This document shows positions 26,336 to 36,310 of a DNA stretch of 64,000 nucleotides, piece after piece. A program made the translations under genes and the position numbers. Each line of letters opens with the position of its first letter. Positions within the stretch are counted from its first letter, which is position 1. Source of the DNA: Rhodobacter sp. (GTDB lineage: Bacteria > Pseudomonadota > Alphaproteobacteria > Rhodobacterales > Rhodobacteraceae); the NCBI GenBank assembly GCA_027487575.1, contig JAIYDJ010000054.1:1-64000 (forward strand). Reading direction: 5' to 3'. A model generated the notes under the pieces. That model did not search any database and was not told where the DNA came from. It saw only the letters and a program-made list of their open reading frames with translations.

Positions 26336-26821
26336 TCACGGCTGTTTCGCCTTGGTTTTCGCCGCGCGCACAGCCCTGCCGGGCGTATTGGTGCGCAAGA
26401 CCTGCATCACCGCGTCAACCCGTTCGGCGTCTGCCTCGGACGGGAAGGCGGGCAGGCGCAGATCCCGACCGTTCATCCTGATGCGCCCGCTGGAAGAGCC
26501 TCCGCCAATCGGAATGTCGACTGCCTCGTCAACCGCACTGGCCGCCAGCGCGGCTTCGAGAGGCTCCAGTTCTGCCCGCATCGCGGCAAAGGCGCTTTTC
26601 GACAGTCGGAACCGTGCGGTTGCGCAGCCCGGCGCCTCGTCGGCATAGGCCTTGCAATACTCCACCTCGCCACGGCGATCCGCATAGAACGACACCGTAT
26701 AGTCCCAGGCAAACTCTGGAGGCAGCGAACCGCTGTTCTGGCTCCACACGGCAAAGGCATCAGTCCCCTGCGCCATTGCCGGACCGGCAACCAAGGCGCA
26801 AACAAGTGCAATAGCCTTCAC
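26336..26821 (-). CDS. Secreted protein of unknown function
   Basis: A 161-residue protein with an N-terminal signal peptide ([17 protein letters not shown], cleavage near residue 18). The mature part contains two cysteines, [12 protein letters not shown], that could form a disulfide. I do not recognise a family. Its start overlaps the ispH stop (ATGA), so it is translationally coupled to ispH although a functional link is unlikely to be metabolic. Confidence 0.65.
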   Translation of the reverse strand: MKAIALVCALVAGPAMAQGTDAFAVWSQNSGSLPPEFAWDYTVSFYADRRGEVEYCKAYADEAPGCATARFRLSKSAFAAMRAELEPLEAALAASAVDEAVDIPIGGGSSSGRIRMNGRDLRLPAFPSEADAERVDAVMQVLRTNTPGRAVRAAKTKAKQP

Positions 26822-27780
26822 CCCGCAGCCTCCTGTTCCATCCGCAGCACGCGAGGCACCTTGAATTCGACGTGCTCCTGCGCGGTTTCCACCAATTCGA
26901 CGGTGACGGCGAACCTGTCGCGGAAGGCGTCGATCACCTCGTTCACCAGCACTTCCGGGGCCGAGGCACCTGCCGTCAGACCTAATGATGAAATCCCGTC
27001 AAGAGCGCGCCAGTCGATGTCTGCGGCCCGCTGCACCAACTGCGCATAGGCGCATCCGGCGCCGCGCCCAACCTCGACCAACCGCATCGAATTGCTGGAA
27101 TTCGGCGCACCGATGACCAACAGCGCGTCGATCCGGGGTGCGATGGCCTTCACCGCCGCCTGGCGGTTGGTCGTGGCATAACAGATGTCTTCCTTGTGCG
27201 GCACTTCGATGGCTGGAAACCGCGCTTGCAGGGCCGCAACGATCCCCGCCGTGTCATCGACGGACAGGGTGGTCTGGGTGATGAACGCCAGCCGCGCAGG
27301 ATCGCGGACCTGCAGACGGCCCACATCCGCCTCGGTTTCCACAAGCAGTACTTCGCCCGGCGGCAGTTGCCCCATCGTCCCGACGGTTTCAGGATGGCCC
27401 GCATGGCCGATCATCACCAGTTGCAGGCCGTTGGCGCTGTGGCGTGCAGCCTCGTTGTGGACCTTGGTGACCAGCGGGCAGGTGGCATCCACCGCGATCA
27501 TCTGCCGCGCCGCCGCTTCGGCGGGAACCGACTTCGGAACACCATGCGCGGAAAAGATCACAGGGCGGTCGGGGGGGCAGTCCGACAGTTCTTCGACAAA
27601 GACCGCGCCCTGCGCCCGCAGCGCATCCACCACGAACTTGTTGTGCACGATTTCGTGCCGGACATAAACGGGCGCACCCCATTTGCGCAGCGCAAGCTCG
27701 ACGATCTTTATGGCCCGGTCCACTCCCGCGCAGAACCCGCGCGGGGCGGCCAGATACAGGGTCAGGGGGGGCAGGGTCAT
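26818..27780 (-). CDS. ispH: 4-hydroxy-3-methylbut-2-enyl diphosphate reductase
   Basis: The last enzyme of the MEP isoprenoid pathway, making IPP and DMAPP through a 4Fe-4S cluster. The 320-residue protein has the three cluster cysteines in [18 protein letters not shown] and [10 protein letters not shown], and the SSNSMRL substrate loop. ATG 27780 is preferred over upstream in-frame ATGs because GAGG lies five bases before it. A four-base overlap couples it to the downstream secreted protein. Confidence 0.96.
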   Translation of the reverse strand: MTLPPLTLYLAAPRGFCAGVDRAIKIVELALRKWGAPVYVRHEIVHNKFVVDALRAQGAVFVEELSDCPPDRPVIFSAHGVPKSVPAEAAARQMIAVDATCPLVTKVHNEAARHSANGLQLVMIGHAGHPETVGTMGQLPPGEVLLVETEADVGRLQVRDPARLAFITQTTLSVDDTAGIVAALQARFPAIEVPHKEDICYATTNRQAAVKAIAPRIDALLVIGAPNSSNSMRLVEVGRGAGCAYAQLVQRAADIDWRALDGISSLGLTAGASAPEVLVNEVIDAFRDRFAVTVELVETAQEHVEFKVPRVLRMEQEAAG

Positions 27781-27863
27781 GCGCGCCTCGGGTCGGATCA
27801 TCACACAGGTAAGCCTCTGCGCGGTTCACGTCCAGCCTTTGCACGCCCCGCTGCGTGATCGCG

Positions 27864-28442
27864 TCACTTCACTTCGACATGGGTCTCTTCGGAACGGTCC
27901 ATCGGGCGCGGGTCGCGGGGCGGACGGCCGATCACTTCGCGCAACTCGTCCAGTTCGATGAAGTTGTCGGCCTGACGGCGCAACTCGTCCGCGATCATTG
28001 GCGGCTGACTGCGGATGGTCGACACCACCGACACCCGGACGCCCTGCCGCTGCAGGCTTTCGACCAGCGGACGGAAGTCGCCGTCACCCGAAAACAGCAC
28101 GATGTGATCGACGCGCGGCGCCAGTTCCATGGCATCGACGGTCAGTTCGATGTCCATGTTGCCCTTGACCTTCCGGCGGCCCTGGCTGTCGGTGTATTCC
28201 TTGGCCGGTTTGGTGACCATGGTGAAGCCGTTGTAGTGCAGCCAGTCGACCAGCGGACGGATCGGCGAATACTCGTCATTCTCCAAAAGGGCCGTATAGT
28301 AGAACGCGCGCAGAAGCTTTCCGCGGCGCATGAACTCCTGCCGAAGCAACTTGTAGTCGATATCGAAGCCAAGCGACTTGGCGGCCGCATACAGATTCGA
28401 CCCGTCGATGAACAGCGCCAGCCGATCGTCCTTGTAAAACAT
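27864..28442 (-). CDS. NYN-domain (LabA-like) putative nuclease
   Basis: A 192-residue NYN-domain protein of the LabA/DUF88 group, a PIN-like fold with predicted RNase activity. The conserved acidic positions lie in FIDGSNLY (N-terminus), MDIELTVDAM, and LFSGDGDFRPLV. The C-terminal tail is charged and disordered. It is divergent from folK over about 118 bases. Targets are unknown; nuclease activity is inferred from the fold and residues. Confidence 0.8.
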   Translation of the reverse strand: MFYKDDRLALFIDGSNLYAAAKSLGFDIDYKLLRQEFMRRGKLLRAFYYTALLENDEYSPIRPLVDWLHYNGFTMVTKPAKEYTDSQGRRKVKGNMDIELTVDAMELAPRVDHIVLFSGDGDFRPLVESLQRQGVRVSVVSTIRSQPPMIADELRRQADNFIELDELREVIGRPPRDPRPMDRSEETHVEVK

Positions 28443-28559
28443 CCGTTCTTCCCTTCAATCCGTCTGACGTCTCGAATTTCTGCTTCATCCAAGCGAGGTA
28501 GGAAAACCCGACGACGGCAGTGTGCAATATCAGTGCCGGTGTTGCAGCTTCAAGGCCAT

Positions 28560-29171
28560 ATGACAGAAAGAATAACTTTGTCACAAGACTGTGCAAACCG
28601 GATTCTCGTTGCGTTCGGGGCTAACCTTCCGTTCGGCGCGCAAAGCCCTCAGGAAAATATAAACAATGCAATCAATGGCTTGGCGAAGCGTGGCTTGCAC
28701 GCGGACCGCGTCAGCCGTCTTTACAGGACACCCAGTTTCCCGGCCGGATCGGGACCCGATTACGTCAACGCGGCAGCAAGTATTAAGTTGCAACAAAAGT
28801 TGTCTGCCGACGCCATTCTTTCCGTCATCCATGCGGTTGAAATCGAATACGGACGCGCACGGCAACGCCGCTGGGCGGGGCGTACGCTCGACATTGATCT
28901 GCTCGCGGTGGATGATTCGGTGCTGCCCGATCCGCAGGTACAGACGTGGTGGCGCGACCTTTCGTTTCGCGATCAGATCCGGCTGGCGCCCGACCGTCTG
29001 ATCCTGCCGCATCCCCGGATGCAGGACCGGTCCTTCGTTCTGGTGCCTCTGGCCGATGTCGCGCCCGACTGGGTGCATCCGCTCCTGGGTCTGACCGTCA
29101 CGCAGATGCTGGCCAATCGACCGCAGGCAGAGGTGGACAGCGTGACCCCAATTCCGGATGGCGCGGAATAG
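28560..29171 (+). CDS. folK: 2-amino-4-hydroxy-6-hydroxymethyldihydropteridine pyrophosphokinase
   Basis: HPPK (203 residues) transfers pyrophosphate from ATP to the pterin precursor in folate synthesis. VAFGANLPFGAQSP near residue 17, TPSFPAGSGPDYVNAA, and the signature RRWAGRTLDIDLL near 103 are all visible. ATG 28560 has AAGG four bases upstream; a much longer open frame extends upstream but overlaps the NYN gene and has no homology. It precedes rpoZ by 70 bases. Confidence 0.92.
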   Translation: MTERITLSQDCANRILVAFGANLPFGAQSPQENINNAINGLAKRGLHADRVSRLYRTPSFPAGSGPDYVNAAASIKLQQKLSADAILSVIHAVEIEYGRARQRRWAGRTLDIDLLAVDDSVLPDPQVQTWWRDLSFRDQIRLAPDRLILPHPRMQDRSFVLVPLADVAPDWVHPLLGLTVTQMLANRPQAEVDSVTPIPDGAE

Positions 29172-29241
29172 GCGCTTGTCAACCCCGATCATCCCCCTTA
29201 CATAAGCTTTTCCGTGCCCCCACCCCTGATTGGAGTCGCCC

Positions 29242-29595
29242 ATGGCCCGCGTGACGGTTGAAGATTGCGTTGACAAGGTTCCCAACCGGTTCGAACTGGT
29301 GATGCTGGCCGCACATCGCGCGCGTGAAATTCAGGCAGGCTCTCCGGTCACGGTGGACCGCGACAACGACAAGAACCCGGTCGTGGCCCTGCGCGAGATT
29401 GCCGACGAAACCCAGCCCGCCATGGCGCTGAGCGAGCGGATGATCGAAAGCCACCAGACTCAGATCGAGGTGGACGAACCCGAGGAAGACCAGATGGCGC
29501 TTCTGATGTCGGGCGAGATCGACCGCCCGATGCAGGACGACATGTCGGAAGAGAAACTGCTTCGCGCGCTGATGGAAGCGCAGGGCGACAACTAG
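29242..29595 (+). CDS. rpoZ: RNA polymerase omega subunit
   Basis: Omega (117 residues) helps assemble RNA polymerase and contributes a ppGpp site. The start [30 protein letters not shown] is classic. ATG 29242 has GGAG six bases upstream. The acidic C-terminal tail (residues about 75-117) is typical of alphaproteobacterial omega. It sits 36 bases before rsh, linking the polymerase subunit and the ppGpp enzyme. Confidence 0.96.
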   Translation: MARVTVEDCVDKVPNRFELVMLAAHRAREIQAGSPVTVDRDNDKNPVVALREIADETQPAMALSERMIESHQTQIEVDEPEEDQMALLMSGEIDRPMQDDMSEEKLLRALMEAQGDN

Positions 29596-29631
29596 GTCGC
29601 CGCAGCCCGACACGCGAAGGATAGGGCGGCC

Positions 29632-31749
29632 ATGATCGACGTCGAAGACCTGATCGCCCTCGTCCACAACTACAACCCGCGCGCCAATGCCGATCTGATC
29701 CGCCGGGCCTACGCCTACGGTTTCCTGATGCACGACGGACAGTTGCGCAAATCGGGCGAGCCCTATTTCACGCATCCCGTCGCGGTGGCCGCCATCCTGA
29801 CCGAACAGCATCTTGACGATGCGACCATCGTCACGGCGCTGTTGCACGACACCATCGAAGACACGAAATCCACCTACACCGAGGTTGCGCGGCAGTTTGG
29901 TCAGGAAGTGGCCGAACTGGTGGACGGCGTGACAAAGCTGACCAACCTGCAACTGTCGTCGGCGGAATCCAAACAGGCCGAGAATTTCCGCAAGCTGTTC
30001 ATGGCCATGAGCCGCGATCTGCGGGTCATTCTGGTCAAGCTGGCCGACCGGTTGCACAACATGCGCACGATCCGCAGCATGGCACCCGAAAAGCAGGCGC
30101 AAAAGGCCCGCGAAACGATGGAGATCTATGCGCCGCTGGCGGGGCGCATGGGGATGCAGTGGATGCGCGAAGAACTTGAAGATCTGTCTTTCAAGGTTCT
30201 GAACCCCGAGGCGCGCAACTCGATCATCCGCCGCTTCATCACGCTGCAGCGCGAAGCGGGCGATGTGGTGCACAAGATCACCGCCGACATCCACACCGAA
30301 CTGGAAAAGGCCCGGATCGAGGCCGATGTTTACGGCCGGGCGAAGAAACCCTATTCGATCTGGCGCAAGATGCAGGAAAAGAACCTCGCCTTCTCGCGCC
30401 TGTCCGACATTTATGGCTTCCGCATCATCACGGCTGATGTCGCGGACTGCTACCGCATCCTCGGCGCGATCCATCAGCGCTGGCGCGCCGTGCCGGGGCG
30501 GTTCAAGGATTACATCAGCCAACCCAAATCGAACGGCTACCGCAGCATCCACACCACCGTGTCGGGCCGTGACGGCAAGCGGGTCGAGGTGCAGATCCGC
30601 ACCCGCCAGATGCACGAGGTCGCCGAGGCGGGGGTGGCTGCGCACTGGTCCTACCGCGAAGGCGTGCGGGCGCAGAACCCGTTTGCCGTCGATCTGGCCA
30701 AGTGGATCGCGTCGGTCACCGACCGGCTGGATGCCGAGGACAACACCGATTTTCTGGAAAACGTGAAGCTCGAGATGTTCACCGATCAGGTGTTCTGCTT
30801 CTCGCCCAAGGGTGACGTCATCCAGTTGCCACGCGGCGCCACGCCGCTCGATTACGCCTATGCGATCCATACCCGCATCGGCAATTCCTGCGTGTCGGCC
30901 AAGATCGACGGCATCCGCGTGCCGCTTTGGACCCGGCTGAAGAACGGCCAGTCGGTCGAGATCATCACCGCCGAGGGCCAGCGCCCACAGGCAAGCTGGA
31001 TCGACATCGTGACCACGGGGCGCGCGAAGGCGGCCATCCGCCGGTCCCTGCGCGAAGAGGATCGGGGCCGGTTCGTCAAGCTGGGGCAGGAACTGGCCCG
31101 TGTCGCGTTCGACCATGTCGGGCGCAAGGTGACGGACAAGGCCCTGCGCACGGCGGCCAAGATGCTGGGCGTTTCGGATGAAAACGACCTGCTGGCGCGG
31201 TTGGGATCGGCCGAAATCACGGCCCGGCGGGTGGTGGAAACGCTTTATCCCGAACTGGCCATGTCGAAGGCCGAAGAGGTTGACGCCAAGCGCCCGATCG
31301 TCGGTCTGACCGCAGACCAGAACTTTCGCCGCGCCGACTGTTGTCAGCCTGTGCCGGGCGAACGGATCGTGGGCATCACCTATCCCAAGCGCGGCGTGAT
31401 CGTGCATGCCATCGACTGCGCAGCACTGGAAGAATTCGAGGAACAGCCCGGCCGCTGGGTCGATCTGCACTGGCACGCCGGGCGTCATGCGGCGGTGCAC
31501 ACCATCAGCCTTGAAATCACGATTTCCAATGACACCGGCGTGTTGGGGCGGGTCTGCACCTTGATCGGCGAACAGCGCGCCAACATCTCGGACCTGCAGT
31601 TCACCGAAAGGAAGCCGGACTTCTACCGACTGATCATCGATGTGGACCTGCGGGACGTTGAACACTTGCACATGGTCATGACCGCGCTAGAAGCTGAAAG
31701 CGACGTGGCCCAGGTGTCGCGCTACCGTGATGTGACACGCAAGCCCTGA
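29632..31749 (+). CDS. rsh: Bifunctional (p)ppGpp synthetase/hydrolase
   Basis: A 705-residue RelA/SpoT homologue, the stringent-response enzyme. Domains in order are the HD hydrolase (LLHDTIEDT, about residue 80-90), the synthetase (KKPYSIWRKM, LSDIYGFRI, then GRFKDYISQPKSNGYRSIHT), TGS (about 390-450), and a C-terminal ACT domain (about 630-705). The RFKD sequence is the RxKD form associated with bifunctional enzymes that use Mn/Mg rather than RelA-type EXDD. It follows rpoZ and precedes DUF2062 and pdxJ. Confidence 0.95.
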   Translation: MIDVEDLIALVHNYNPRANADLIRRAYAYGFLMHDGQLRKSGEPYFTHPVAVAAILTEQHLDDATIVTALLHDTIEDTKSTYTEVARQFGQEVAELVDGVTKLTNLQLSSAESKQAENFRKLFMAMSRDLRVILVKLADRLHNMRTIRSMAPEKQAQKARETMEIYAPLAGRMGMQWMREELEDLSFKVLNPEARNSIIRRFITLQREAGDVVHKITADIHTELEKARIEADVYGRAKKPYSIWRKMQEKNLAFSRLSDIYGFRIITADVADCYRILGAIHQRWRAVPGRFKDYISQPKSNGYRSIHTTVSGRDGKRVEVQIRTRQMHEVAEAGVAAHWSYREGVRAQNPFAVDLAKWIASVTDRLDAEDNTDFLENVKLEMFTDQVFCFSPKGDVIQLPRGATPLDYAYAIHTRIGNSCVSAKIDGIRVPLWTRLKNGQSVEIITAEGQRPQASWIDIVTTGRAKAAIRRSLREEDRGRFVKLGQELARVAFDHVGRKVTDKALRTAAKMLGVSDENDLLARLGSAEITARRVVETLYPELAMSKAEEVDAKRPIVGLTADQNFRRADCCQPVPGERIVGITYPKRGVIVHAIDCAALEEFEEQPGRWVDLHWHAGRHAAVHTISLEITISNDTGVLGRVCTLIGEQRANISDLQFTERKPDFYRLIIDVDLRDVEHLHMVMTALEAESDVAQVSRYRDVTRKP

Positions 31750-31783
31750 ACGCAGGGCAGGAAGGGAACCGGGCCAGCTTCCG

Positions 31784-32476
31784 ATGTTCAAACGTCGCAA
31801 CCCTCGGACGTGGCTCCATTCGGCCCGGCAGATGATCTATCCGGATGGCGGCTTCCGGCGCGCCACGCAGTACTTCATCCACCGCATGCGCAGACTGCCC
31901 GATGCCCCGCACCGCGTGGCCCGAGGCGTCTTCGCCGGGACGTTCATCAACTTTCCGCCGCTGTTCGGGGTGCAGATGATCGCGGCGGCCATGCTGGCCT
32001 GGGTGATGCGCGGCAACATCCTTGCGGCGGTCCTGTGCACCTTCGGGTCGAACCCGATCACCACGCCGTTCATCGCCGTCGCCTGTCTGGAACTGGGGCA
32101 CTGGATGCTGGGCATTCAGGTGCCGCTGACCCCCCGCATGATCGGGCAGGCGTTTGCCGATGCCGGATACGAATTGTGGCGCAACTTCCTCGCGATCTTC
32201 AGTGATGCCCCGACGCATTGGGAAGGTCTGGCCAACTTCTGGCATACGATCTACTTTCCGTATCTGGTCGGCTCGATCATTCCCGGCCTGATCTTCGCGA
32301 CGGCGGCCTACTATCTTACGACGCCTCTGGTGCATGCCTACCAGAAGCTCCGCGCCAACAAGCTGCGCGACGCGGTGGAAAAGCGGCGGCGCGTGAAGGC
32401 GGCGGTTCTGGATGTTCGGATGCGCGAAGAGGCCGCCGCAAGGCGCAAGGATGACGACGGCACGTCGACCCTTTAG
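31784..32476 (+). CDS. DUF2062 membrane protein
   Basis: A 230-residue DUF2062 protein with about four membrane spans; RVARGVFAGTFINFPPLFGVQM and FGSNPITTPFIAVA are the family hallmarks. The C-terminal tail is highly basic/charged. In alphaproteobacteria it is regularly found between rsh and pdxJ, as here. Function is unknown. Confidence 0.82.
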   Translation: MFKRRNPRTWLHSARQMIYPDGGFRRATQYFIHRMRRLPDAPHRVARGVFAGTFINFPPLFGVQMIAAAMLAWVMRGNILAAVLCTFGSNPITTPFIAVACLELGHWMLGIQVPLTPRMIGQAFADAGYELWRNFLAIFSDAPTHWEGLANFWHTIYFPYLVGSIIPGLIFATAAYYLTTPLVHAYQKLRANKLRDAVEKRRRVKAAVLDVRMREEAAARRKDDDGTSTL

Positions 32477-32512
32477 GGGGACGGCATCATTGGACAGAAG
32501 GGAAGGGATCAG

Positions 32513-33262
32513 ATGACCCCGAACGGCAAACTGCGTCTTGGCGTGAACATCGACCATGTGGCAACCCTGCGCAACGCGCGCGGCACCGTCTGGCCCGACC
32601 CGTTGCGCGCCGCCCTGTTGGCCGAGGCGGCGGGGGCCGACGGAATCACCGCCCACCTGCGCGAAGACCGCCGCCACATCCGCGATGCGGATATCGAGGC
32701 GCTGATGGCGGGCATCCGGGTTCCGCTGAATTTCGAATGTGCGGCGACGGCGGAAATGCAGGCGATCATCCTGCGCCACAGGCCCCATGCCGTGTGCCTC
32801 GTGCCCGAAAAGCGCGAAGAACGCACGACCGAAGGCGGGCTGGACGTGGCGGGGGATGACAACCGGCTGGCTGACTACGTGGCACCTCTGCGCGAGGCGG
32901 GCTGCCGCGTGTCGATGTTCATCAGCCACGACCCCCGCCAGATCGAGGCTTCGGCCCGGATCGGCGCGGCGGTGGTGGAATTGCATACCGGGCTGTACTC
33001 CGAGCTGCACGCCGAAGGCCGCTCCGACGCGGCCGAGGCTGAACTCGCATCGCTGCGCAAAGGGGCCGCCTTTGCCCATGCGCTGGGTCTGGAAGTGCAC
33101 GCGGGCCACGGGCTGACCTATGACAACGTGGCACCCGGCGCTGCCATCCCGCAGGTGATGGAACTTAACATCGGCCATTTCCTGATCGGCGAGTCGGTGT
33201 TCCGTGGTCTGGGGGACGCCATCGAGGAAATGCGGCGCCTGATGGACGAGGCGCGCGGATGA
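32513..33262 (+). CDS. pdxJ: Pyridoxine 5'-phosphate synthase
   Basis: PdxJ (249 residues) makes pyridoxine 5'-phosphate from deoxyxylulose 5-phosphate and aminoacetone phosphate. LGVNIDHVATLRNAR at the N-terminus, ADGITAHLREDRRHI, and HAGHGLTYDNV are characteristic, with the C-terminal NIGHFLIGESVF. It overlaps the next gene by four bases. The pdxJ-acpS-lepB-rnc order is conserved widely in alphaproteobacteria. Confidence 0.96.
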   Translation: MTPNGKLRLGVNIDHVATLRNARGTVWPDPLRAALLAEAAGADGITAHLREDRRHIRDADIEALMAGIRVPLNFECAATAEMQAIILRHRPHAVCLVPEKREERTTEGGLDVAGDDNRLADYVAPLREAGCRVSMFISHDPRQIEASARIGAAVVELHTGLYSELHAEGRSDAAEAELASLRKGAAFAHALGLEVHAGHGLTYDNVAPGAAIPQVMELNIGHFLIGESVFRGLGDAIEEMRRLMDEARG

Positions 33263-33711
33263 TCCTGCGCTGGACGATCCTGGCGATGGCGATGCTGGCC
33301 ACGCTCCCGGCGCAGGCACAGGTGGTGGGCGACTGCACCGACGGGCGCAGCGGCGCGCAGGCTGTGGCCGAACCGTGGGAGGAAAACACCCGGCTGTTCG
33401 CCAATGGCGCGGTGCGGCTGGCGATTACCGACATCACCGAACCGGCAGCGGGGTCTTTCTTTCTGATGATCCTGTCACCGCCCCATGATGAACTCGGCCT
33501 GCGCCAGTGCGCGCTGATCGGGGCGCAGGATGGTCTGGGATTTGCGGGCCTTACACTGGACGGCATCACCGCCGACTACGATCCGGCGCTTGGCCTGCGT
33601 TTCGGGATCGCGGCCCGCCATTACCTGCCCGACACGGGTGATTTTGGCGATGCGACGCTGACGGTGACGCTGAACCAGTCCACCGGTGACGTTGCAGCAC
33701 GGCTTGACTGA
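33259..33711 (+). CDS. Secreted protein of unknown function
   Basis: A 150-residue protein with a signal peptide (about 1-21, TLPAQAQ cleavage). Two cysteines, near residues 26 and 83, could pair in the periplasm. It overlaps pdxJ (ATGA) and lies three bases before acpS, so it is a translated member of the operon. I do not recognise a domain. Confidence 0.65.
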   Translation: MILRWTILAMAMLATLPAQAQVVGDCTDGRSGAQAVAEPWEENTRLFANGAVRLAITDITEPAAGSFFLMILSPPHDELGLRQCALIGAQDGLGFAGLTLDGITADYDPALGLRFGIAARHYLPDTGDFGDATLTVTLNQSTGDVAARLD

Positions 33712-33714
33712 CCG

Positions 33715-34140
33715 ATGATCCTCGGCATCGGGTCCGACCTGTGCAACATCGACCGGATCGCGGGCACGCTGGACCGCTTCGGCGACCGGTTCCTCCGACG
33801 GGTGTTCACCGACCGCGAACAGCGCAAGGCCGAAAGCCGCCCGCGCGCCGTCGCCGCCACTTATGCCAAGCGATGGGCAGCGAAAGAGGCCTGTTCCAAG
33901 GCTCTGGGCACCGGCTTGCGGATGGGCATTTCGTGGAAGGACATGGCGGTCAGCAACCTGTCCACCGGGCAGCCCGTGATGCACTTGACGGGATGGGCCG
34001 CCGACCGGCTGGCGCAGATGACCCCGCCCGGCCATCAGGCCATCCTCCACGTCACCCTGACCGACGACCACCCCTGGGCGCAGGCCTTCGTCGTGATCGA
34101 GGCACGCCCAATCGACGCTGCGCACCCGGCGAAAACTTGA
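33715..34140 (+). CDS. acpS: Holo-[acyl-carrier-protein] synthase
   Basis: AcpS (141 residues) attaches 4'-phosphopantetheine from CoA to acyl carrier protein. The N-terminal [13 protein letters not shown] supplies the conserved Asp, and [17 protein letters not shown] supplies the catalytic Glu/Lys region. Size is standard. The operon position before lepB is conserved. Confidence 0.95.
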   Translation: MILGIGSDLCNIDRIAGTLDRFGDRFLRRVFTDREQRKAESRPRAVAATYAKRWAAKEACSKALGTGLRMGISWKDMAVSNLSTGQPVMHLTGWAADRLAQMTPPGHQAILHVTLTDDHPWAQAFVVIEARPIDAAHPAKT

Positions 34141-34194
34141 CTCCCCGCCTGCGCCCGCGCATGTAGCCCCGGAACCAACCGGAAAGCATCACCC

Positions 34195-34983
34195 ATGGCT
34201 GCGAAGTCGAAACCCGATGGCGGGGTCGTCGAGACCATCAAGACCGTCGTCTATGCCCTGCTGATCGCGGGGGCCTTTCGCACACTGTTCTTCCAGCCTT
34301 TCTGGATTCCGTCTGAATCGATGAAGGACACGCTGCTGATCGGCGATTTCCTGTTCGTCAACAAGATGGCCTACGGTTATTCGAAATACTCGTGCCCCTT
34401 CGCGATCTGCCCGATTTCGGGCCGCATCTTCGCGTCCGAACCCGAGCGTGGCGATGTGGTGGTGTTCCGCCATCCGGTCAACGGGACGGATTTCATCAAG
34501 CGGCTGATCGGGCTGCCGGGCGACACGATCCAGATGACCGACGGCATCCTGTCGATCAACGGCGAGGTCGTGCCGCAAACCCCCGACGGCGTGTTCGAAG
34601 AGGTGATGGAGGCGCAGGGTCCGATGGCCAATCGGCCCCGCTGCGAAAACGGACCCGTGGGCGAAGGCGGGCTGTGCACCAAGACCCGTACGGTCGAGAC
34701 GTTGCCGGGCGGATCTACCCATGCGGTCCTGAACATCGACACCAACGGATATGGCGACAACACGGATGTGTTCACCGTGCCCGAAGGGCGGTACTTCTTC
34801 ATGGGCGACAACCGCGACAACAGCCAGGACAGCCGCTACAGCCAGGCGGCGGGCGGTGTCGGCTTCGTGCCTGCCGAATACCTGATCGGCCGCGCCGACC
34901 GGATCATCTTTTCGGCAGCGGGTCGGCGGCTGTTCTACTTCTGGACCTGGCGCGCCGACCGGTTCTTCAAGGCGGTGGAGTGA
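34195..34983 (+). CDS. lepB: Signal peptidase I
   Basis: A 262-residue membrane serine protease that cleaves Sec signal peptides. After an N-terminal membrane span (about 12-30) come the catalytic serine in [13 protein letters not shown] and the general-base lysine in [11 protein letters not shown], followed by the [11 protein letters not shown] box near residue 205. A cysteine pair in the insertion (CPFAIC) is typical of alphaproteobacterial enzymes. Its stop overlaps the rnc GTG start. Confidence 0.95.
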   Translation: MAAKSKPDGGVVETIKTVVYALLIAGAFRTLFFQPFWIPSESMKDTLLIGDFLFVNKMAYGYSKYSCPFAICPISGRIFASEPERGDVVVFRHPVNGTDFIKRLIGLPGDTIQMTDGILSINGEVVPQTPDGVFEEVMEAQGPMANRPRCENGPVGEGGLCTKTRTVETLPGGSTHAVLNIDTNGYGDNTDVFTVPEGRYFFMGDNRDNSQDSRYSQAAGGVGFVPAEYLIGRADRIIFSAAGRRLFYFWTWRADRFFKAVE

Positions 34984-35669
34984 GGCTTTCGTCCGATCTT
35001 CAGGCCTTTGCGGGCCGCATCGGGCACAGTTTCCGCCGCCCGGAGTTGCTGCTTCGCGCGGTCACCCACGCCTCGATCTCGTCCGAGACGCGGCCCGACA
35101 ACCAACGGCTGGAGTTTCTGGGGGACCGTGTCTTGGGTCTGGTGATGGCCGAGGCGCTGCTGAACGCTGATCCGGGGGCCGCCGAAGGGCAACTGGCACC
35201 GCGGTACAACTCCCTGGTCCGCAAGGAAACCTGTGCCGATGTCGCCCGCGACTGCGGTCTGGGTGAGGTTCTGAAACTGGGCCGGTCCGAAATGATGTCG
35301 GGCGGGCGGCGGAAAGAGGCGCTCTTGGGCGACGCGCTCGAGGCGTTGATTGCCGCCGTCTATCAGGATGCGGGGTATGAAGCTGCCCGCAAGCTGGTGC
35401 TGGGGCTTTGGGGTGACAGGATCGCCGCCGTGGCGCAGGATGCCCGCGATGCCAAGACCAGCCTGCAGGAATGGGCGCAGGCGCGCGGCATGGCTCCGCC
35501 CGTCTATGCGGAAACTGGCCGCGACGGCCCGGATCATCAGCCGGTGTTCACGGTGACCGTGACACTGGACAACGGCCAGACCGAGGCGGCGAAGGCCGGG
35601 TCGAAACGGGTGGCCGAACAACAGGCGGCGCGGGCGCTTCTGTCCCGGATGGAGGCAGGCGATGAATGA
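34980..35669 (+). CDS. rnc: Ribonuclease III
   Basis: RNase III (229 residues) cleaves double-stranded RNA, including rRNA precursors. The signature [14 protein letters not shown] lies near residue 40, with the second acidic site in [14 protein letters not shown], and a double-stranded-RNA-binding domain occupies about 155-225. The GTG start at 34980 overlaps the lepB stop by four bases. In relatives era usually follows immediately; here it does not. Confidence 0.95.
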   Translation: MRLSSDLQAFAGRIGHSFRRPELLLRAVTHASISSETRPDNQRLEFLGDRVLGLVMAEALLNADPGAAEGQLAPRYNSLVRKETCADVARDCGLGEVLKLGRSEMMSGGRRKEALLGDALEALIAAVYQDAGYEAARKLVLGLWGDRIAAVAQDARDAKTSLQEWAQARGMAPPVYAETGRDGPDHQPVFTVTVTLDNGQTEAAKAGSKRVAEQQAARALLSRMEAGDE

Positions 35670-35697
35670 AAGCGGCGCGAGTGGCCTAAGTCGTTGA
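35662..35697 (+). pseudogene. Possible relic of the original era start
   Basis: An ATG at 35662 overlaps the rnc stop and is preceded by GGAGG (35651-35655) at six bases, an ideal ribosome site, but the frame ends after 11 codons ([11 protein letters not shown]). In alphaproteobacteria era commonly starts exactly at the end of rnc. I read this as the initiation region of the ancestral era, cut off by the inserted nuclease cassette. The peptide is too short to prove it. Confidence 0.4.
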
Positions 35698-35733
35698 CAG
35701 GTCAGTCGGTCGTAGGAGGCGGCATTAGGCCAC
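35681..35733. repeat. 9-bp inverted repeat at the cassette edge
   Basis: GTGGCCTAA (35681-35689) and TTAGGCCAC (35725-35733) are perfect inverted copies separated by 35 bases, spanning the nuclease gene's stop codon. It may be a terminator-like fold or a boundary of the inserted segment. Confidence 0.4.
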
Positions 35734-36310
35734 GATGCTTCGCATCGACCCGCCACAACCGTTTTCTGCTATCTGGTGGTTCAAGGTGTCGATACTTGCC
35801 GTCCGAAAATTTGCGCCAGTCGAGCGCCATGCCACACCGAACCATCGCTTCGGAAAGGTCGCCCCCATCCGGCAGATAACAGGTGGCGACCGGGCGATCA
35901 TAGGTTGACGACCCATTGAATACTGCCGTGACGACTTGACCCTTGCAAAGATTGATCAACACCCATTTTGCCTTGTTGCCATACGGTTGGTCCAATTCCG
36001 GAGCGTCGATGCCAGAAAGCCTGATCCGAATTTTCTCGATTATGATTGTGTCGCCGTCCACTACATAACACGGTCCGGAGATTTTTCTGATAGGCAGCAG
36101 AGCCGGTGTGGCGAACGGTGCAACAAGACTGGGGTTCGGCACCTGCAATCGCGGAACCTTCGGATATAGATGGGGTGCAGCGGGACTGCAGATCGAAGTC
36201 TGCGGCTTCGGGGGCTGAGTCACTGGATAAGCGACTGATCGGCGTTTGGCCGCAGTTGGATGCTTGTTGTTGCCGCCAAGCAAACGAAAGATTAAGCGAA
36301 ACAAACCCAT
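35702..36310 (-). CDS. Staphylococcal-nuclease-like (thermonuclease) protein
   Basis: A 202-residue protein with a hydrophobic, Pro-rich N-terminus (about 1-75) and a SNase domain (about 78-200). The catalytic residues are recognisable: Arg in RIRLSGIDAPEL, Glu in the same APEL segment, and Arg in YDRPVATC, matching Arg35, Glu43 and Arg87 of the S. aureus enzyme. Base use is visibly more A/T-rich than the neighbours. It is inserted antisense between rnc and era, which are normally adjacent, so recent acquisition is likely. Targeting (secreted or membrane-anchored) is uncertain. Confidence 0.8.
   Translation of the reverse strand: MGLFRLIFRLLGGNNKHPTAAKRRSVAYPVTQPPKPQTSICSPAAPHLYPKVPRLQVPNPSLVAPFATPALLPIRKISGPCYVVDGDTIIIEKIRIRLSGIDAPELDQPYGNKAKWVLINLCKGQVVTAVFNGSSTYDRPVATCYLPDGGDLSEAMVRCGMALDWRKFSDGKYRHLEPPDSRKRLWRVDAKHRGLMPPPTTD

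Noticed and set aside
27855..28559. N-terminal extension of the folK frame
   Set aside because: It runs antisense through the NYN gene; HPPK homology begins at 28560.
29179..31671. 830-codon minus-strand frame across rsh
   Set aside because: Antisense to a fully recognised RelA/SpoT protein; no homology of its own.
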